Origin: Pseudorasbora parva
Lineage: Eukaryota; Chordata; Actinopteri; Cypriniformes; Gobionidae
Assembly (NCBI RefSeq): GCF_024679245.1
Contig: NC_090178.1
Span: 50,921,962-50,985,961, forward strand
Length of the DNA stretch: 64,000 nt
Direction of reading: 5' to 3'
Each line of letters begins with the position of its first letter. The first letter of the stretch is position 1. The notes below the pieces were generated by a model. It had not been told where the DNA came from and did not search any database. It saw only the letters and a list, made by a program, of their open reading frames with translations. Positions 10,867 through 22,735 of this stretch are shown piece by piece. The position numbers and the translations under genes were made by a program.

Positions 10867-11429
10867 AAGTAGTTTCAAACAGGAGGAGTGAAATGTTATA
10901 GTCTGGGTTAGTAGACATTATGAAATAAGGATTATGGCGGAAAAAAAATACGAAATTATAATAATTTTGAAAAGTTTTTATACAACACAGACTTTTTAAT
11001 ATGACTGATGTGTGTGTCGCTCTCAGTCTCAGTGTGTGTGTCACTCTTCAGGACCAATCATCAGAGCTTTCGGTTTCGCCAACATTTGGTCTAAAGCAGA
11101 GATTTTCACGCTGTACGAAACATATATTCCATCTGATGATATTATTTGATGTGTATGGTCATGCGTTATGAGCATCTATGAGCATTTGCAGCTCGTGTGG
11201 TTATCCGGTGACCCACCGAGAGGCATTGGTGTGTCTATCCCAGACTCCCTGTCTTCTGGAGCACCTGGTGGGATTTTGTCATATTTTTGCATCACTTTCA
11301 TGGGAGTGCCAACAGCTCCGACAGTGTGTGTGTGTGTGTGTGTGTGCCGCACACAAAAGCCATCCCATGGATGAAAGCATGTTAATCAGCTTATTGCGAA
11401 TGGGAAAGGATCACTGAAAAGAAAGAAAA
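10867..11429. other. Unassigned stretch with short GT tract
   Basis: No gene recognised. A short (GT)n lies at about 11323-11346. The open frames at 11168-11417 carry no recognisable motif. Confidence 0.4.
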
Positions 11430-11694
11430 CACTGCAAAAATGCTCTTCTTATTTAATGTTTTTTTTTCTTCTTACCAGTCCAAATATCTAAATATTCTTA
11501 ATTTTTCTCACCCCATTGGCAGATCATTTTGCCTGTTTTAAGCAAAAACTCCCGTCATTTAGATACTTTTCCCCAAAAAACAAGAAAATTTTAATTTTAC
11601 TGATCTAGTAAATGCATCTTGATTTAAGAATATTTAGATATTTGGACTGGAAACAAGACACAATACTAAATAAGAAGAGTGTTTATTGCAGTGT
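11430..11694. mobile_element. MITE family A, complete copy
   Basis: It runs from CACTGCAAAAATGCTCTTCT to GAAGAGTGTTTATTGCAGTG. It keeps CACCCCATTGGCAGATC on one side only, so it has an internal deletion compared with the copy at 10489. Confidence 0.8.
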
Positions 11695-11704
11695 ATAGGC
11701 TGCC

Positions 11705-11922
11705 AGTGTGTGTGTGTGTGTGTGCTCATGTGTGTGTGTGCTCATGTGTGTGTGCGTGCGTGCGTGTGTGGACGTGTGTGTGAGGCCTGGTAAATCCTAT
11801 GCTATGGGGACAAAATGTTTTTGGTCCCTATGAGGAAAACATATAAATATAAATCACACTAATGAATTGTGTTTTGAAAATTTAAAATTGCAGAATGTTT
11901 GCTGTGATGGGTAGGTTTAGGG

Positions 11923-12014
<92 letters not shown>

Positions 12015-12015
12015 G
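11705..12015 (+). repeat. GT-associated dispersed repeat (family C)
   Basis: GT/GTGC microsatellites at 11708-11782 are followed by the family boxes TATGGGGACAAAATGTTTTT, ATATAAATCACAC and CTGTGATGGGTAGGTTTAG, then a (GT)n tract of about 90 bp at 11925-12014. Confidence 0.8.
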
Positions 12016-12775
<760 letters not shown>

Positions 12776-12934
12776 TAGTATTATTTCTTTCACGAATATC
12801 AAACAAAATCCATAACAAGTAATCCAGTTTAATTACAACTTCACAAATGTTATCTAAAGAGAAAATCTTTTACAAAACCTTATTGGCGAGCCAGACGATG
12901 GCTTTGTTGGATCCATGGAATGCCCAAAGTAGTA

Positions 12935-13113
12935 GTTCCCTTTATCGAGGGAACGAGACGCTGCGTCGAAACGCTACGGGAACGCCTCTGCGTGATTGCG
13001 TCATGAAGCACTAGTGAAATCAGTCCAATAGCGAGGAGATACGTCATAGGCGGGTGACGTCATCGACCAGGAAGCTATAAAGCACACCCGGACCGAACGG
13101 TCGTCAGCTTCTG
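12935..13113 (+). repeat. DIRS left inverted terminal repeat
   Basis: Starts GTTCCCTTTATCGAGGGAAC. From GGAACGAGACGCTGCGTCG inward it is inverted relative to 17180-17354 with few mismatches. GCTATAAAGCAC near 13072 could serve as a TATA box for the element promoter. Confidence 0.9.
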
Positions 13114-13187
13114 TGTCTTCAAAAGCGCTCTATGTGAATATTGTTTGTCCATTTCATGTGTGTGTTGTCTATTGAGAAAGAGAAAGT

Positions 13188-14060
13188 ATGGCGAGCAAAC
13201 AGTTTAAACAGTGTGTTACTCCCTGCCCACGCTACATCACGGGTGGGGATACACACGAACTGTGCGTTATGTGCTTGGGGCTTGAGCATGCCCAGTCAGC
13301 TCTGGAGGGGACCGGCTGCGAGCATTGCGAAAAGCTCCCGATGAGAACGCTTAGATCACGCCGGGCACTCTTCGAGGAGGGTGCTTCGGCTCGCAGTCCT
13401 CAGGTCTCGGGTCCCGCTGTTGCCGAGGCGCAGTGAAGGCTCGCGTCCTGGGGATCGCAAATGGATCTAGTGGCGGGGTTAGAGACGGGTGATCCCCTAT
13501 CTCTGCCCTTACCCGCTGGATCTCACGCCTCAGTTCATGAGTTGGAAGCACGCTCTACGGTTTCTTCTGCTCGTGCTGAGGCGCAGGCGCAGCAGCATTC
13601 CAGTTCCGAGGAACTGGATGTTGTGAGCCTGGATGATGATGATCATATGTCGCCAGCACACACATACGCTAAGCAAGAGGAGCTATTGGAGGTTGTGACT
13701 CGTGCCGTAGCTAGATTAAGCCTCGACTGGCCGGCTGAGTGACAGGAAGCCCGTCAACATAGTGAATTAGATGAGCGCTTCCTACCATCTAGATCGCAAC
13801 CTCCAAAGCGGGGCTTGCCGTTTTTCCCAGACCTCCACACCGAGGTGTCGAGGTCCTGGGCGAAACCGGCATCATTCAGGGTCTTCATCCCCGCCATATT
13901 CAAATGTCATAGGGTTGAAGAGCCACGGTTATGCGGCGATGCCTCAGGTGGAAGAGACGCTCGCGAGCTATCTCTCCCCTGAGTCCGCATCGTCGCTGAG
14001 AGCCCCGCAGCTGCCCACTAAACCAGTAAGAACAACATCAGCTTTAGAAAAAAAAAAAAA
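13188..14060 (+). pseudogene. DIRS gag-like gene, broken
   Basis: The frame opens at ATG 13188. Its first about 60 residues have a Cys/His-rich pattern typical of DIRS gag N-termini (C-x-x-C-L/G...H...C-x-x-C). In-frame TGA codons lie at 13434 and 13740. After about 13905 the recognisable protein continues in the next frame (HGYAAMPQVEETLASYLSP), so there is also a frameshift. A run of about 22 A at 14048-14069 breaks it again. It would have supplied the capsid-like protein of the element. The frame ends are approximate. Confidence 0.7.
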
Positions 14061-14252
14061 AAAAAAAACAGGGGCTGGTCTGCTAACCCTGCCACCTATG
14101 GTGCTTCAGGGCGCGGCAGTCCCCGGCGAACGTATATCTCCATGTCCGCCCAGAAACATAGCGGCGTGGGGATGTTCGCGCCCTCCCAGGTGGGCCCTCA
14201 GGGGGTCAGTTCGGTTGCTCCCTGCCGGGTATCCGTTACAGGACACCGGGCT

Positions 14253-15927
14253 GACCGCCCGGGGGAATCCAGAGGCCAGCCTCGAGAGGCTGGTTCCCTT
14301 AGAGGATTTTCTGGCAGCGTGGAAACTTCTGCCGAATATCTCAGAATGGGTCCTGCTTACAATAGAAAAAGGGTACAGAATTCAATTCGGGTTACACCCG
14401 CCCGTGTTCAGCGGGGTTACTCCTACAGTAGCAAGCCCCGAGCAGGCTCTGGTCATGGAACAAGAGGTGCAGACTCTTCTGCAAAAAGAGGCTATAGAAC
14501 GGGTCCCTCCCCACTGCAGAGAGTCGGGCTTTTACAGCCGGTACTTCATAGTTCCAAAGAAGGATGGAGGGTTAAGGCCTATTTTAGATCTGCGTCAGTT
14601 AAACAGGGCAGTAAAGAAACTAAAGTTCAAGATGTTCATGCTGAAACAGATAATGTGGCAGATCAGGTCCGAGGACTAGTGTGTCACAATAGACCTAAAA
14701 GATGCATACTTCCACATCTCCATCCTTCCGCAGCACAGAAAATTCCTCAGGTTTGCTTTCGGGGGCGAAGCTTACCAGTATCGAGTGCTGCCATTCGGCC
14801 TAGCTTTATCGCCCCGCACTTTCACGAAGTGCGTGGATGCAGCTCTGGCTCCGCTGCGACTCCAGGGCATTTGCATTCTCAATTACATCGACGATTGGCT
14901 CATATTGGCACAGTCGGAACAACTGGCGGTTCAGCATCGAGATGCTGTCCTCCCCCGTATAAAAAAAGTGTTGGGGCTAAGGTTGAACGGAAAGAAAAGT
15001 GTGTTGGCACCTCAGCAGAGCACTACTTTTCTGGGGGTGGTTTGGGACACAAAAAGAATGTCGGCTCAGCTATCTCCTCCCAGGATAAAAGCAATCCTGG
15101 ATACCGTAAACCGAATAAGGCTAGGTCAGTCACTCACTGTGAAACACTTGCAAAGAGCGTTAGGGGTGATGGCGGCAGCCTCCGACGTGATACCTTTTGG
15201 CCTGCTGTACATGAGACCCTTACAGTGGTGGCTCAGGACCAAGAGCTTCTCCCCAAGGGGAAATCCATTTCGCTTGATCAAGGTCACACAGCGCTGCCTA
15301 CGTGCCTTGGTGAAGTGGAAGGATCCTTGGTTCCTACCCCAAGGTCCAGTTTTGGGGGTTCCTTGTCGTCGCTTAACGCTAACGACGGATACCTCCCTAA
15401 CTGGTTGGGGGGGGGGGGGGGGGCGGTCATGAGTGGCCGCTCAGCTCGGGGTCTGTGGAGCGGCCATCAGCTTTCGTGGCATATAAACCAGCTGGAGCTG
15501 ATGGCCGTGTTCCTGTCACTCAGGCACTTTCCCCCAGACCTCAGGTGCCACCATGTGTTAGTTCGGTCGGACAACACAGTGGTGGTCTCCTATATAAATC
15601 GGCAGGGGGGTCTGAGATCGCGCCGGTTGTGGAAGTTGGCGCATGAAATGTTGATTTGGGCCCGAGACAAATTGTTATCTGACAGAGCAGGGTTACCTGA
15701 ACGTGGCTGAGGCTACGTCTGTACGCCTTTCCCCCTCTGGCGTTGCTCCCAGGAGTGCTGGAGAGAGTTATTATCAGCTGTTATTGGTAGCCCCGTTCTG
15801 GCCGGGCCGAGTATGGCTGTCAGACATTGTGTCTCTCCTCGAGGGTCCTCCGTGGGATATCCCGGTCAGGAGGGACCTTCTCTCCCAGGCAAGGGGGTCA
15901 GTAGTGCACCCCCGCCCGGAGCTATGA
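14253..15927 (+). pseudogene. DIRS reverse transcriptase / RNase H gene, broken
   Basis: RT begins near LVPLEDFLAAW. It continues through VPKKDGGLRPILDLRQLN, an IDLKDAYF block, PFGLALSPRTF and the active-site box NYIDDWLI (about 14880-14905). RNase H residues are visible as TDTSLTGWG, LELMAVFLSL and VRSDNTVVVSYIN. Lesions: in-frame TAG at 14677 just before the IDLKD block, where W would be expected; a G run at 15408-15422 that shifts the frame between the first RNase H aspartate and the rest; a probable internal deletion near 15706-15712 joining RNase H to the later VAPFWPGRVW segment; and TGA at 15925. The methyltransferase domain of some DIRS elements is not seen. Confidence 0.85.
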
Positions 15928-16007
15928 AAACTGTTGGCGTGGCCTCTGGGGGGCCCAGCTCGTAGAATTGGGTCTATCTACTGAGGTGATAGAAACCAGA
16001 GCACTCC

Positions 16008-16979
16008 ATGTTGCACTCCAGAGCACCTTCTACGAGGAGACTGTATGCCCTTAAATGGAGAGTTTTCGTCGCCTGGTGCACAGGCCATTCTTTAAACCCA
16101 GTTCACTGCCCGGTCGGTTCGGTACTTGAGTTTATGCAAGAGAAGTTCTCCGCATGGTTATCCCCGTCAACTCTAAAGGTGTATGTGGCGGCTATATTGG
16201 CCTACCACACCCCGATAGAAAATGCTTCAGTGGGGAGACACCCATGGGTTACTTGTTTCCTCCATGGAACGATGAGGCTGAGGCCTGCGGCACGCTCGAG
16301 GGTGCCTACCTGGGATTTGGCCATTGTATTAGAAGGCCTAATGTTAGCCCCGTTTGAGCCTATTGAAGAGGTGTCAGAGAAGTTCCTCACGTTGAAAACG
16401 GTGTTCCTTCTGGCTATCTCGTCTCTGAAGAGAGTAGGGGACTTGCAGGCTCTGTCGGTAGCGCCCTCTTGCCTTGAGTTCGCACCTGGAATGGTGAAAG
16501 CATTCCTGTTCCCGAGGGAAGGGTATGTTCCTAAGGTCCCGACTAACATAGCGGGTCCGGTAATGCTGCCGGCGTTCTGTCCGCCTCCGTTCCTTGACCA
16601 AGACCAGGAGAGGCTAAATCTGCTTTGCCCAGTGAGGGCCCTAGATTAGTATGTCCATAGAGCTGCCCTGTAGCGAAAATCGGAACAGTTGTTCGTGTGT
16701 TTTGGGTCCCCGAGTAAGGGAAAACCGGCGTCAAAGCAGACGTTAAGCAAATGGATAGTCGAGGCTATTTCATTAGCGTACGAGTCGGCTGGACAGCCTT
16801 CACCGTTAAGAGTCTGAGCCCACTCAACCAGGAGTATGGCGGCCTCTATGGCTCTGATATCAGGAGTTTCGCTTCAAGAGGTGTGTGATGCGGCAGGGTG
16901 GTCCTCTCCGCACACGTTTGTGAGGTTTTACAACTTAGATGTAGTCTCTACCCCAGGGTCCTGGGTGTTTATGGGTTGA
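16008..16979 (+). pseudogene. DIRS tyrosine recombinase gene, broken
   Basis: The product would cut and rejoin element DNA in place of an integrase. The N-terminal SAM-like part is visible (APSTRRLYALKWRVFVAWC). The first catalytic Arg lies in SLKRVGDLQALS (about 16430), the His-x-x-Arg box at 16821-16832 (HSTR), and the nucleophilic Tyr at 16929-16931 (RFYNLD). Three in-frame stops interrupt it: TAG 16647, TAG 16671 and TGA 16815, the last immediately before the HSTR box and compatible with CGA-to-TGA decay. The terminal stop is at 16977. The catalytic codons themselves survive. Confidence 0.85.
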
Positions 16980-17034
16980 GTAATTCACATAGACAGACAT
17001 TTGGGACTATGGCGGCGTGGGTATTGAGTTCCCG

Positions 17035-17132
17035 TAACGTTTCGACGCAGCTCGAGTTCCCTCGATAAAGGGAACGTCTCAGGTTACGTATGTAACCATG
17101 GTTCCCTGAGAGGGAACGAGACGCTGCGTCGC
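17035..17132 (+). repeat. DIRS internal complementary region
   Basis: The first part (17035-17073) is the reverse complement of the left end, and the second part (about 17074-17132) of the right end, meeting at GGGAACGTCTCAGG. This joined-ends template is thought to guide circle formation in DIRS replication. Confidence 0.9.
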
Positions 17133-17179
17133 GATGCCATACTCCTGGCATGCCTGTGACCAACTTGTTCGACTCTTTC

Positions 17180-17382
17180 AGAAGCTGACGACCGTTCGGT
17201 CCTGGTGTGCTTTATAGCTTCCTGGTTGATGACGTCACCCGCCTATGACGTATCTCCTCGCTATTGGACTGATTTCACTAGTACTTCGTGACGAAATCAC
17301 GCAGAGGCGTTCCTGTAGCGTTTCGACGCAGCGTCTCGTTCCCTCTCAGGGAACCATGGTTACATACGTAACCTGAGACGTT
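17180..17382 (-). repeat. DIRS right inverted terminal repeat
   Basis: Inverted copy of 12935-13113, with about 25 extra outer bases (GGTTACATACGTAACCTGAG) absent from the left end. Such asymmetry is usual for DIRS. It includes the complement of the TATA-like box near 17208. Confidence 0.88.
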
Positions 17383-18531
17383 TTTCATTATTAAAATAAC
17401 TTTAATTGTTTTTAGCAGGTCGTTACACAAAGCACACGCTCTACACTTCACCACAATGGTAACCTCAAAAACACTAACATAACACACACTTAAAATACCA
17501 ATATTTAACATAAAAAAGTCTCTTCATTTTCTCATCTTGTTAAAAATGCATAAAATAGCACTTCATTTAAACATTTACTCTCCAAATTTAGCCCCTTTGC
17601 AAAGCATGATGGGAAGTGAATGTCCAGTTTGATTGGGTTTCTTGATTGAAACGTTATTTGAAAATAAAAATATCAAGTTATGTCAAAGAGTAACGGGTTT
17701 AAGTCAATATAACACGAAGCAATCACATTTAAACCAGAACCCTGATATAATGGTGTTAAATCGAGATTAATTGCTCAAATAAAGTGAGCAGCATCATGCA
17801 ATCAGTTTTTTCATGTGGGCTCATCCTGTTTAAAACACAACGAGGCTAACACAGCGTTCTCCTCTGAGCTCGCTCCGGCACGCTCATACTGAGAGCGGCT
17901 TTGTGTCTCATTTGGGACATTTGTGCTCTTGTGTGAAATAATAGCAATAACCAAGCACATCCTTTATCTTCTTTCTCAGCATGTAGTGACTCCAGAAGCG
18001 TTCACACATGACCTTAAGAAATCCCTTACACCTCTCTATCTTCTCTCCGCGAGGGATTTCATCTGTGCAAACTGGAGTCACTCAGTCTATGTTTTCTGCT
18101 GTTAGGGTCTTCTTGGATGGCCGATTTACTCTGGAATGGAGCTCCCGTCTCTCATCATGTCAGCTAATTTCAGGCATCTGTGTCCTTCCTCTGAGAAGTG
18201 GAGGGCTGCTGTTTGCTGAACACCCCATCAGCCCCCCGCTGCGCCACAGAGAGCCCGGCCCAATGGCCTCATCTCGCCATTCCTCGCTGGCTCTTTCACG
18301 TACAAACACAACCGGAGCAATCTTGGGATCTTCCTGGACTTTGCAGCAAATGCGACATTTGTTAAAAGCAAGTCAACTGATGCTTTTCGACGTGTTTACC
18401 CTCCATACTGCAACCAGCATCTTACCCCAGTTAATGCAGTCATCCAGACACCGCCATAAACTGATTTATGTTTGTGTTAAATGTGAAAACATGAAGAGAT
18501 GAGCGTATGGTTCAGGTGCCAAGTGAACCGG
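17383..18531. other. Unassigned, apparently single-copy stretch
   Basis: No repeat landmark or recognised protein over about 1.1 kb. The part 17880-18490 is of balanced composition and the open frame 18008-18502 has no motif. It could include unique host non-coding DNA. Confidence 0.4.
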
Positions 18532-18800
18532 TTAAAGGGATAGTTCACTTTAAAAGGAAAATTCTGTCATCCTTTACTCATCCTCAATAAGTTGTTTCAG
18601 ACCTGTATGAGTTTCTTTCTTCAGCTGAACACGAGGGAAGATGTTTTTATGATGTCAGTTACCAAAGAGTTAACTGGAGCCATTGACTTCAATAGTATTT
18701 TTTCCCCGTACTTCTGTTTACTCCTAAAGCAAAAAAACAAAAAAAAAACACGTGTTGTCATGAGAATACCGGGGCCTTTAGCGGAAACATCTTGAGTTAC
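18532..18800 (+). mobile_element. TTAA-type small DNA element, right end missing
   Basis: Starts TTAAAGGGATAGTTCAC and continues with AATTCTGTCATCCTTTACTC, CCTGTATGAGTTTCTTTCTT and AGCCATTGACTTCAATAGTA, a widespread cyprinid repeat (recognition by familiarity). The right terminal repeat is not found; the sequence drifts after about 18716. Confidence 0.65.
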
Positions 18801-18881
18801 GTCTGTAGTGCTTATCTCAGAATCTCACTGCACGTTAATATTAAATAAAAAGAGCTTTTTTTTCTTCACTTCTCCTGGATG

Positions 18882-18883
<2 letters not shown>

Positions 18884-18952
<69 letters not shown>
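18884..18952. repeat. (AC)n microsatellite
   Basis: About 34 uninterrupted AC units. Confidence 0.97.
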
Positions 18953-18954
<2 letters not shown>

Positions 18955-18961
18955 ATTCACT

Positions 18962-19080
18962 CACACCTTTTCAAATGTCCTCATATTTCAAATAGCTTTA
19001 AAAACATAATAATTTTTTTTTTTTTGAGAAAGTAAAGATGCAGAATGTTTCCTGTGATGGGTAGGTTTAGGTTTAGGGGC

Positions 19081-19119
<39 letters not shown>

Positions 19120-19153
19120 GCGTGTGTGTGTGTTGTGTGTATGTGTGTGTGTC
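18962..19153 (+). repeat. GT-associated dispersed repeat (family C), short copy
   Basis: A run of T at 19013-19025 is followed by GAGAAAGTAAAGATGCAGAA, CTGTGATGGGTAGGTTTAGG and a GT tract to 19152. Confidence 0.8.
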
Positions 19154-19221
19154 TTTAGCTCCGCCCACTGCACACCTCCATTGACTCGTCTATTTTCAGA
19201 AAGAATCGGTTCAGTTCACAC

Positions 19222-19435
19222 CAAGGTTATTTTCGTAAACGAAAACTGAAACTAAGACTAAAACTATTGGTCAAAAAACTTTTTCTTAAACTGAAATAAA
19301 ATTAAAAAATCTGAATAAATAAAAAAATAAAACTAAACGAAACTAACTACTCTTACTAAAAAACTAACTGAAATAAAATAATAATTAGCAAAAATAAATA
19401 TTCGTTTTCGTTATTAATAAGCCCTATTTAATGTG
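19222..19435. repeat. AACTAAAA-rich interspersed repeat (family F)
   Basis: GGTTATTTTCGTAAACGAAA is followed by degenerate AACTAAAA / AAATAAAA repeats and ends TTCGTTTTCGTTATTAATAA. A related block of opposite sense lies at 61140-61860. Non-coding. Confidence 0.6.
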
Positions 19436-19820
19436 GTGGAAAATCTGACTGTGATGGTTGAGCGAGTGTCTGAATATTGCGCTACGGCGCGTGAAGTGAT
19501 CTGAGGAGGAGATTAACCGCTGTCCTGTGACGGACGCGTGCAGACAGTCAACACGCTAGTCCTAAACGGCAGTTCACAAAGAATCAATGCGTCCGTGGCA
19601 GTGAAAGGGGAAATAACACAAGGTAATGAGATGCACGTTGAACTTCTTTTAACTTAAGCTCACTGTTTTAGAATGCCGTTTCTTACGCGACGAGAGACGC
19701 AGGCGCAAAAGTCAGCAACTAGTAGCAAGTAGTAGCCTACTGTGCGTTTGAGATTTCATGTTTGCATAATATTGACAGGCTCATAGGTGTTATCATAATA
19801 ATTTACTTCTAATAATATTA
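19436..19820. other. Unassigned short stretch
   Basis: No recognisable motif or gene. Confidence 0.35.
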
Positions 19821-19829
19821 TTATCTGTG

Positions 19830-20195
19830 TGGAGACATTTCCCCACAAAGTAGGGAATACCAGAACACACACACACACACGTTTGTTTCACTATATAAGT
19901 GAGGTGATTGCATGGACTTCCAATGATTTTATATCAGGTTAATGATATTTTATATCCCCTAACCCAATCCCTATCCCTACCCAGCCCAAGAACGTGCAAA
20001 ACAATAGATTTAAATAAAAACATGTTTTGGCCGATTTATAAGCCTTTTTAACTAGTGAGGACATTTGACTGGTCCTCACTAGTTAAAAAGGCTTATAAAT
20101 AATAATAAAGTTATCGTAATATTTTACTAGATAAATGAGGACATTGGTCCCCTTTACAATTATAGCACAGCACACACACACACACACACACAGCA
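19830..20195. repeat. GT-associated repeat with perfect 29-bp hairpin
   Basis: It contains family C boxes (GTGGAGACATTTCCCCAC, GGGAATACCAG) and short (AC)n tracts at 19864-19880 and 20171-20192. A perfect inverted repeat of 29 bp per arm lies at 20034-20062 and 20072-20100 around a 9-base loop. Confidence 0.75.
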
Positions 20196-20369
20196 CAACA
20201 GGTGTGTTGGCTGTATTCAGATGACTTTAGCTAGCTTACATTGTACTACTGAGGAAATTAAAATAAGCTTTTAATTGTTTAACAATATTTCATCTTTGTT
20301 ATGAATGAGTTTGTCTGGAATTTATAATTTTTACTTTTATATTTTACGTTGCATTTATTTTGTTCTTTA

Positions 20370-21240
20370 AGATAGATCCTCTGAGTATTAGCCTGTCAAA
20401 AATATCAGCCGTCGACTTCTCTGGGCTCGGAGGCATCTGGGATGGACCATCACACAGTGGAAATGTGTACTGTGGTCAGATGAATCAGTATTTCAGGTAT
20501 TTTTTGGGAGGAATGGACGCCGTGTGCTCCGGACCAAAGAAGAAAAGGATCATCCAGACTGCTACCAGCAACAAGTCCAAAAGCCAGGGTCTGTCATGGT
20601 ATGGGGTTGTGTCAGTGCCCTTGGCAAAGGTAACTTGCACTTCTGTGAAGGCACCATTAATGCTGAAAAGTACATAGAGATTTTGGAGCATAATATGCTG
20701 CCTTCAAGAAGATATCTTTTCCAGGGACGTCCATGCATATTTCAATAAGACAATGCAAAACCACATTCTGCACACATTACAAAGTCCTGGCTGCGGAGGA
20801 AGAGGGTACGGGTACTTGACTGGCCTGCCGGCAGTCCCGACCTGTCTCCAATAGAGAATGTGTGGCGCACGAAGACCCCGTACTGTTGCCCACCTTAAGA
20901 CTTGTTTGCAGGAAGAATGGGACAAAATTACACCTGAAACACTTCATCACTTGGTGTCTTCAGTCCCTAAACGTCTTTTAAGTGTTGTGAAAAGGAATGG
21001 CAACATTACAAAGTGGTAAATGCTTTACTGTCCCAACTTTTTTTGAAATGTGTTGCAGGTCTGAATGACAGGAAAGGATGCATATTTACAAATGACATGA
21101 AGTTGACCGGACAAAACATGAAATATTTTGTGTTCATATTGTCTGCAATGAAATACAAGTCAAAGTAAATTTAGAAATCACTTCTTTTTTATTTTATTTG
21201 CACATTCCATACTGTCCCAACTTTTTCTGATTTGGGGTTG
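20370..21240 (+). pseudogene. Tc1/mariner transposase relic, 5' truncated, with 3' terminal repeat
   Basis: The three catalytic positions share one frame: Asp at 20479 (WSDES), Asp at 20749 (DNAKPHSAH) and Glu at 20854 (SPIENVW). The last two are 34 residues apart, a DD34E catalytic triad. Stops occur at about 20390 and at 20746, one codon before the second Asp, and the C-terminal part shifts frame after VWR. The 3' end TTTTTCTGATTTGGGGTTG is followed by TA at 21241. The N-terminal DNA-binding region and 5' terminal repeat are missing. Confidence 0.85.
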
Positions 21241-21289
21241 TACATTTGTAGATATTAATAGACTGTACAGCCGAATCTAATTCTGCTGC

Positions 21290-21362
21290 AGTATTGTCCT
21301 GTTTAGCACTGAAGCTGCTTTGACACAATCGGAAAAGCGCGATATAAATAAAGATGATTGAT
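21290..21362 (+). repeat. SINE/LINE 3' tail fragment
   Basis: CTGAAGCTGCTTTGACACAA is followed by GCGCGATATAAATAAAGATG and a degenerate ATTGATTGA tail. This resembles common fish SINE/LINE 3' ends; a related scrap lies at 37900-37950. Confidence 0.55.
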
Positions 21363-22195
21363 TAATTGAGTGATTGAATCTATAAAATAGAACTGGACAT
21401 TCAACAGCCACAATCAACATATAAATCTGCACTAAATTAGCAAACATTGAAGAACCTACCATATGTTCTATTTTATACAAATTACTTATTCCAATACTGA
21501 ATACATTTAAAATATATGTTTAAAAAACAACAGTATTAAGCAATCACACTTTCAAAGTCATTTAAAACAACTGTCTTGCATTCTTTTAGAAAACTTTATC
21601 GACATAACACATCACACAAACAACATAAAACACTCTACTCTGGCATTATCACTAATAATACAAATTAAAAAAAGTTAAAGCACGTTTGATGGCACCAAAA
21701 TGAGGAACGGAAATATTCAAACATACGGCAGCACTCGCATGCATTGAACAAAGTTTACAAAGAGAGCCTGTTTTGCTCATGTTTTTCTGTTATTATCGCT
21801 GTTGTAGTGAATCTCTGAGGAGCCAGCACGTGCCTCCATCGACAAACATAAACAAAGCATTATTTACAAGTTACGGCTCATTTGCCTCATCAGATGTGAG
21901 ATGAACCACATACGTCCACACCACAGATATGTTGCTTTAGACAAGCACGGTCGCGGTTTTGGTTTGCGTCATCACAACATTTTGCCGTATTGTTTTGTTG
22001 ATAAAAGTCTTTACCGAAACTGTTTGGTGGAAAACTGTCCAAAAGCGCACCGTTTCGGTGGCTGACTACTCGGTGCATCCCTAGAGTTTCTCCACCTCCG
22101 TTTTTTGTACATTTGTGTTTCATCCATGAAGAAACACCGGCTTTTACAGCAAACAAGATAGCAATCTACAAGCTATCAAACATACATAAGCTTCG
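21363..22195. other. Unassigned AT-rich stretch with possible transposon scrap
   Basis: No gene recognised. TTTCGGTGGCTGACTACTCG followed by GTGCATCCCTAG near 22052-22083 resembles the terminal repeat of a fish DNA element, but the partner end was not found. Confidence 0.35.
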
Positions 22196-22204
22196 AACAG
22201 GAAA

Positions 22205-22335
22205 AGGACGACGGACTTCCGGTTCAAACCCGCTATGAATCATGGGTAAATTCGCTAACCGGGAAAAAGGTGGATATGTAAAGTGCTTTGAGTAACCAGA
22301 AAGGGGCTATATAAATGTAACAAATTATTACAATT
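22205..22335 (+). repeat. SINE/LINE 3' end fragment
   Basis: TTCCGGTTCAAACCCGCTAT looks like a tRNA T-arm/B box. It is followed by GTAAAGTGCTTTGAGTAACC and GGGGCTATATAAATGTAAC, the usual stem-loop tail of fish SINEs and L2-like LINEs. Confidence 0.5.
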
Positions 22336-22617
22336 ATATCCGACAGGCGGGGAAAAGTAAGTTACAGACAGTAGTAGAATATTAAAAAATAGCCAGAGTA
22401 GACGGTAATGTACTTTACAAGAATGGTTTCAGTGCTGTGAAGAGGGCAAAAACCTGAATGAAAGGGGTCAGAAATATTATATTCAAAGAGAAAAGTCTGA
22501 AGCTAGGAACTGACAGGTCAAGGTTGAGATTCTTGAGAACTGGCCTAACAGCAGTAGCTTTAGTGTATCCAGCTCCCCTACAATAGTGGTCCCCATTCCT
22601 GGAGCCTCCTCAGCACT

Positions 22618-22735
22618 GCACATTTCGCATGTCTCCTTATTCAAACACACCTGATTCAGGTAATCAGCTCATTAGTGGCGACTTAACGATCTGAAATGGG
22701 TGTGTCAGACAAAGGAGACATGCGAAATGTGTAGT
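22618..22735. mobile_element. Small fold-back element
   Basis: GCACATTTCGCATGTCTCCT at 22617 and its complement AGGAGACATGCGAAATGTG at 22714 are perfect arms around CACCTGATTCAGGTAATCAG and GAAATGGGTGTGTCAGA. A diverged relative lies at 25726-25815. Confidence 0.65.

Larger units (their letters stand above)
12935..17382 (+). mobile_element. DIRS-type tyrosine-recombinase retroelement, degenerate
   Basis: The 4.45-kb unit has inverted rather than direct terminal repeats (12935-13113 and 17180-17382), an internal complementary region at 17035-17132 matching both outer ends, and remnants of gag, RT/RNase H and tyrosine recombinase genes in that order. This is the diagnostic DIRS layout, in which integration is by recombinase instead of an integrase. 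GTT begins the left end (12935) and recurs at the right end (17380), fitting the short shared trinucleotide expected at the circle junction. All three genes carry stops or frameshifts, so this copy is inactive. Confidence 0.92.

Noticed and set aside
14142..15710. 522-codon ORF across the DIRS pol region
   Set aside because: Only its last about 95 codons (after the G run) match RNase H; the rest is an out-of-frame shadow of the RT frame.
16202..16734. Minus-strand ORFs within the DIRS recombinase gene
   Set aside because: Antisense shadows of the recognised recombinase frame.
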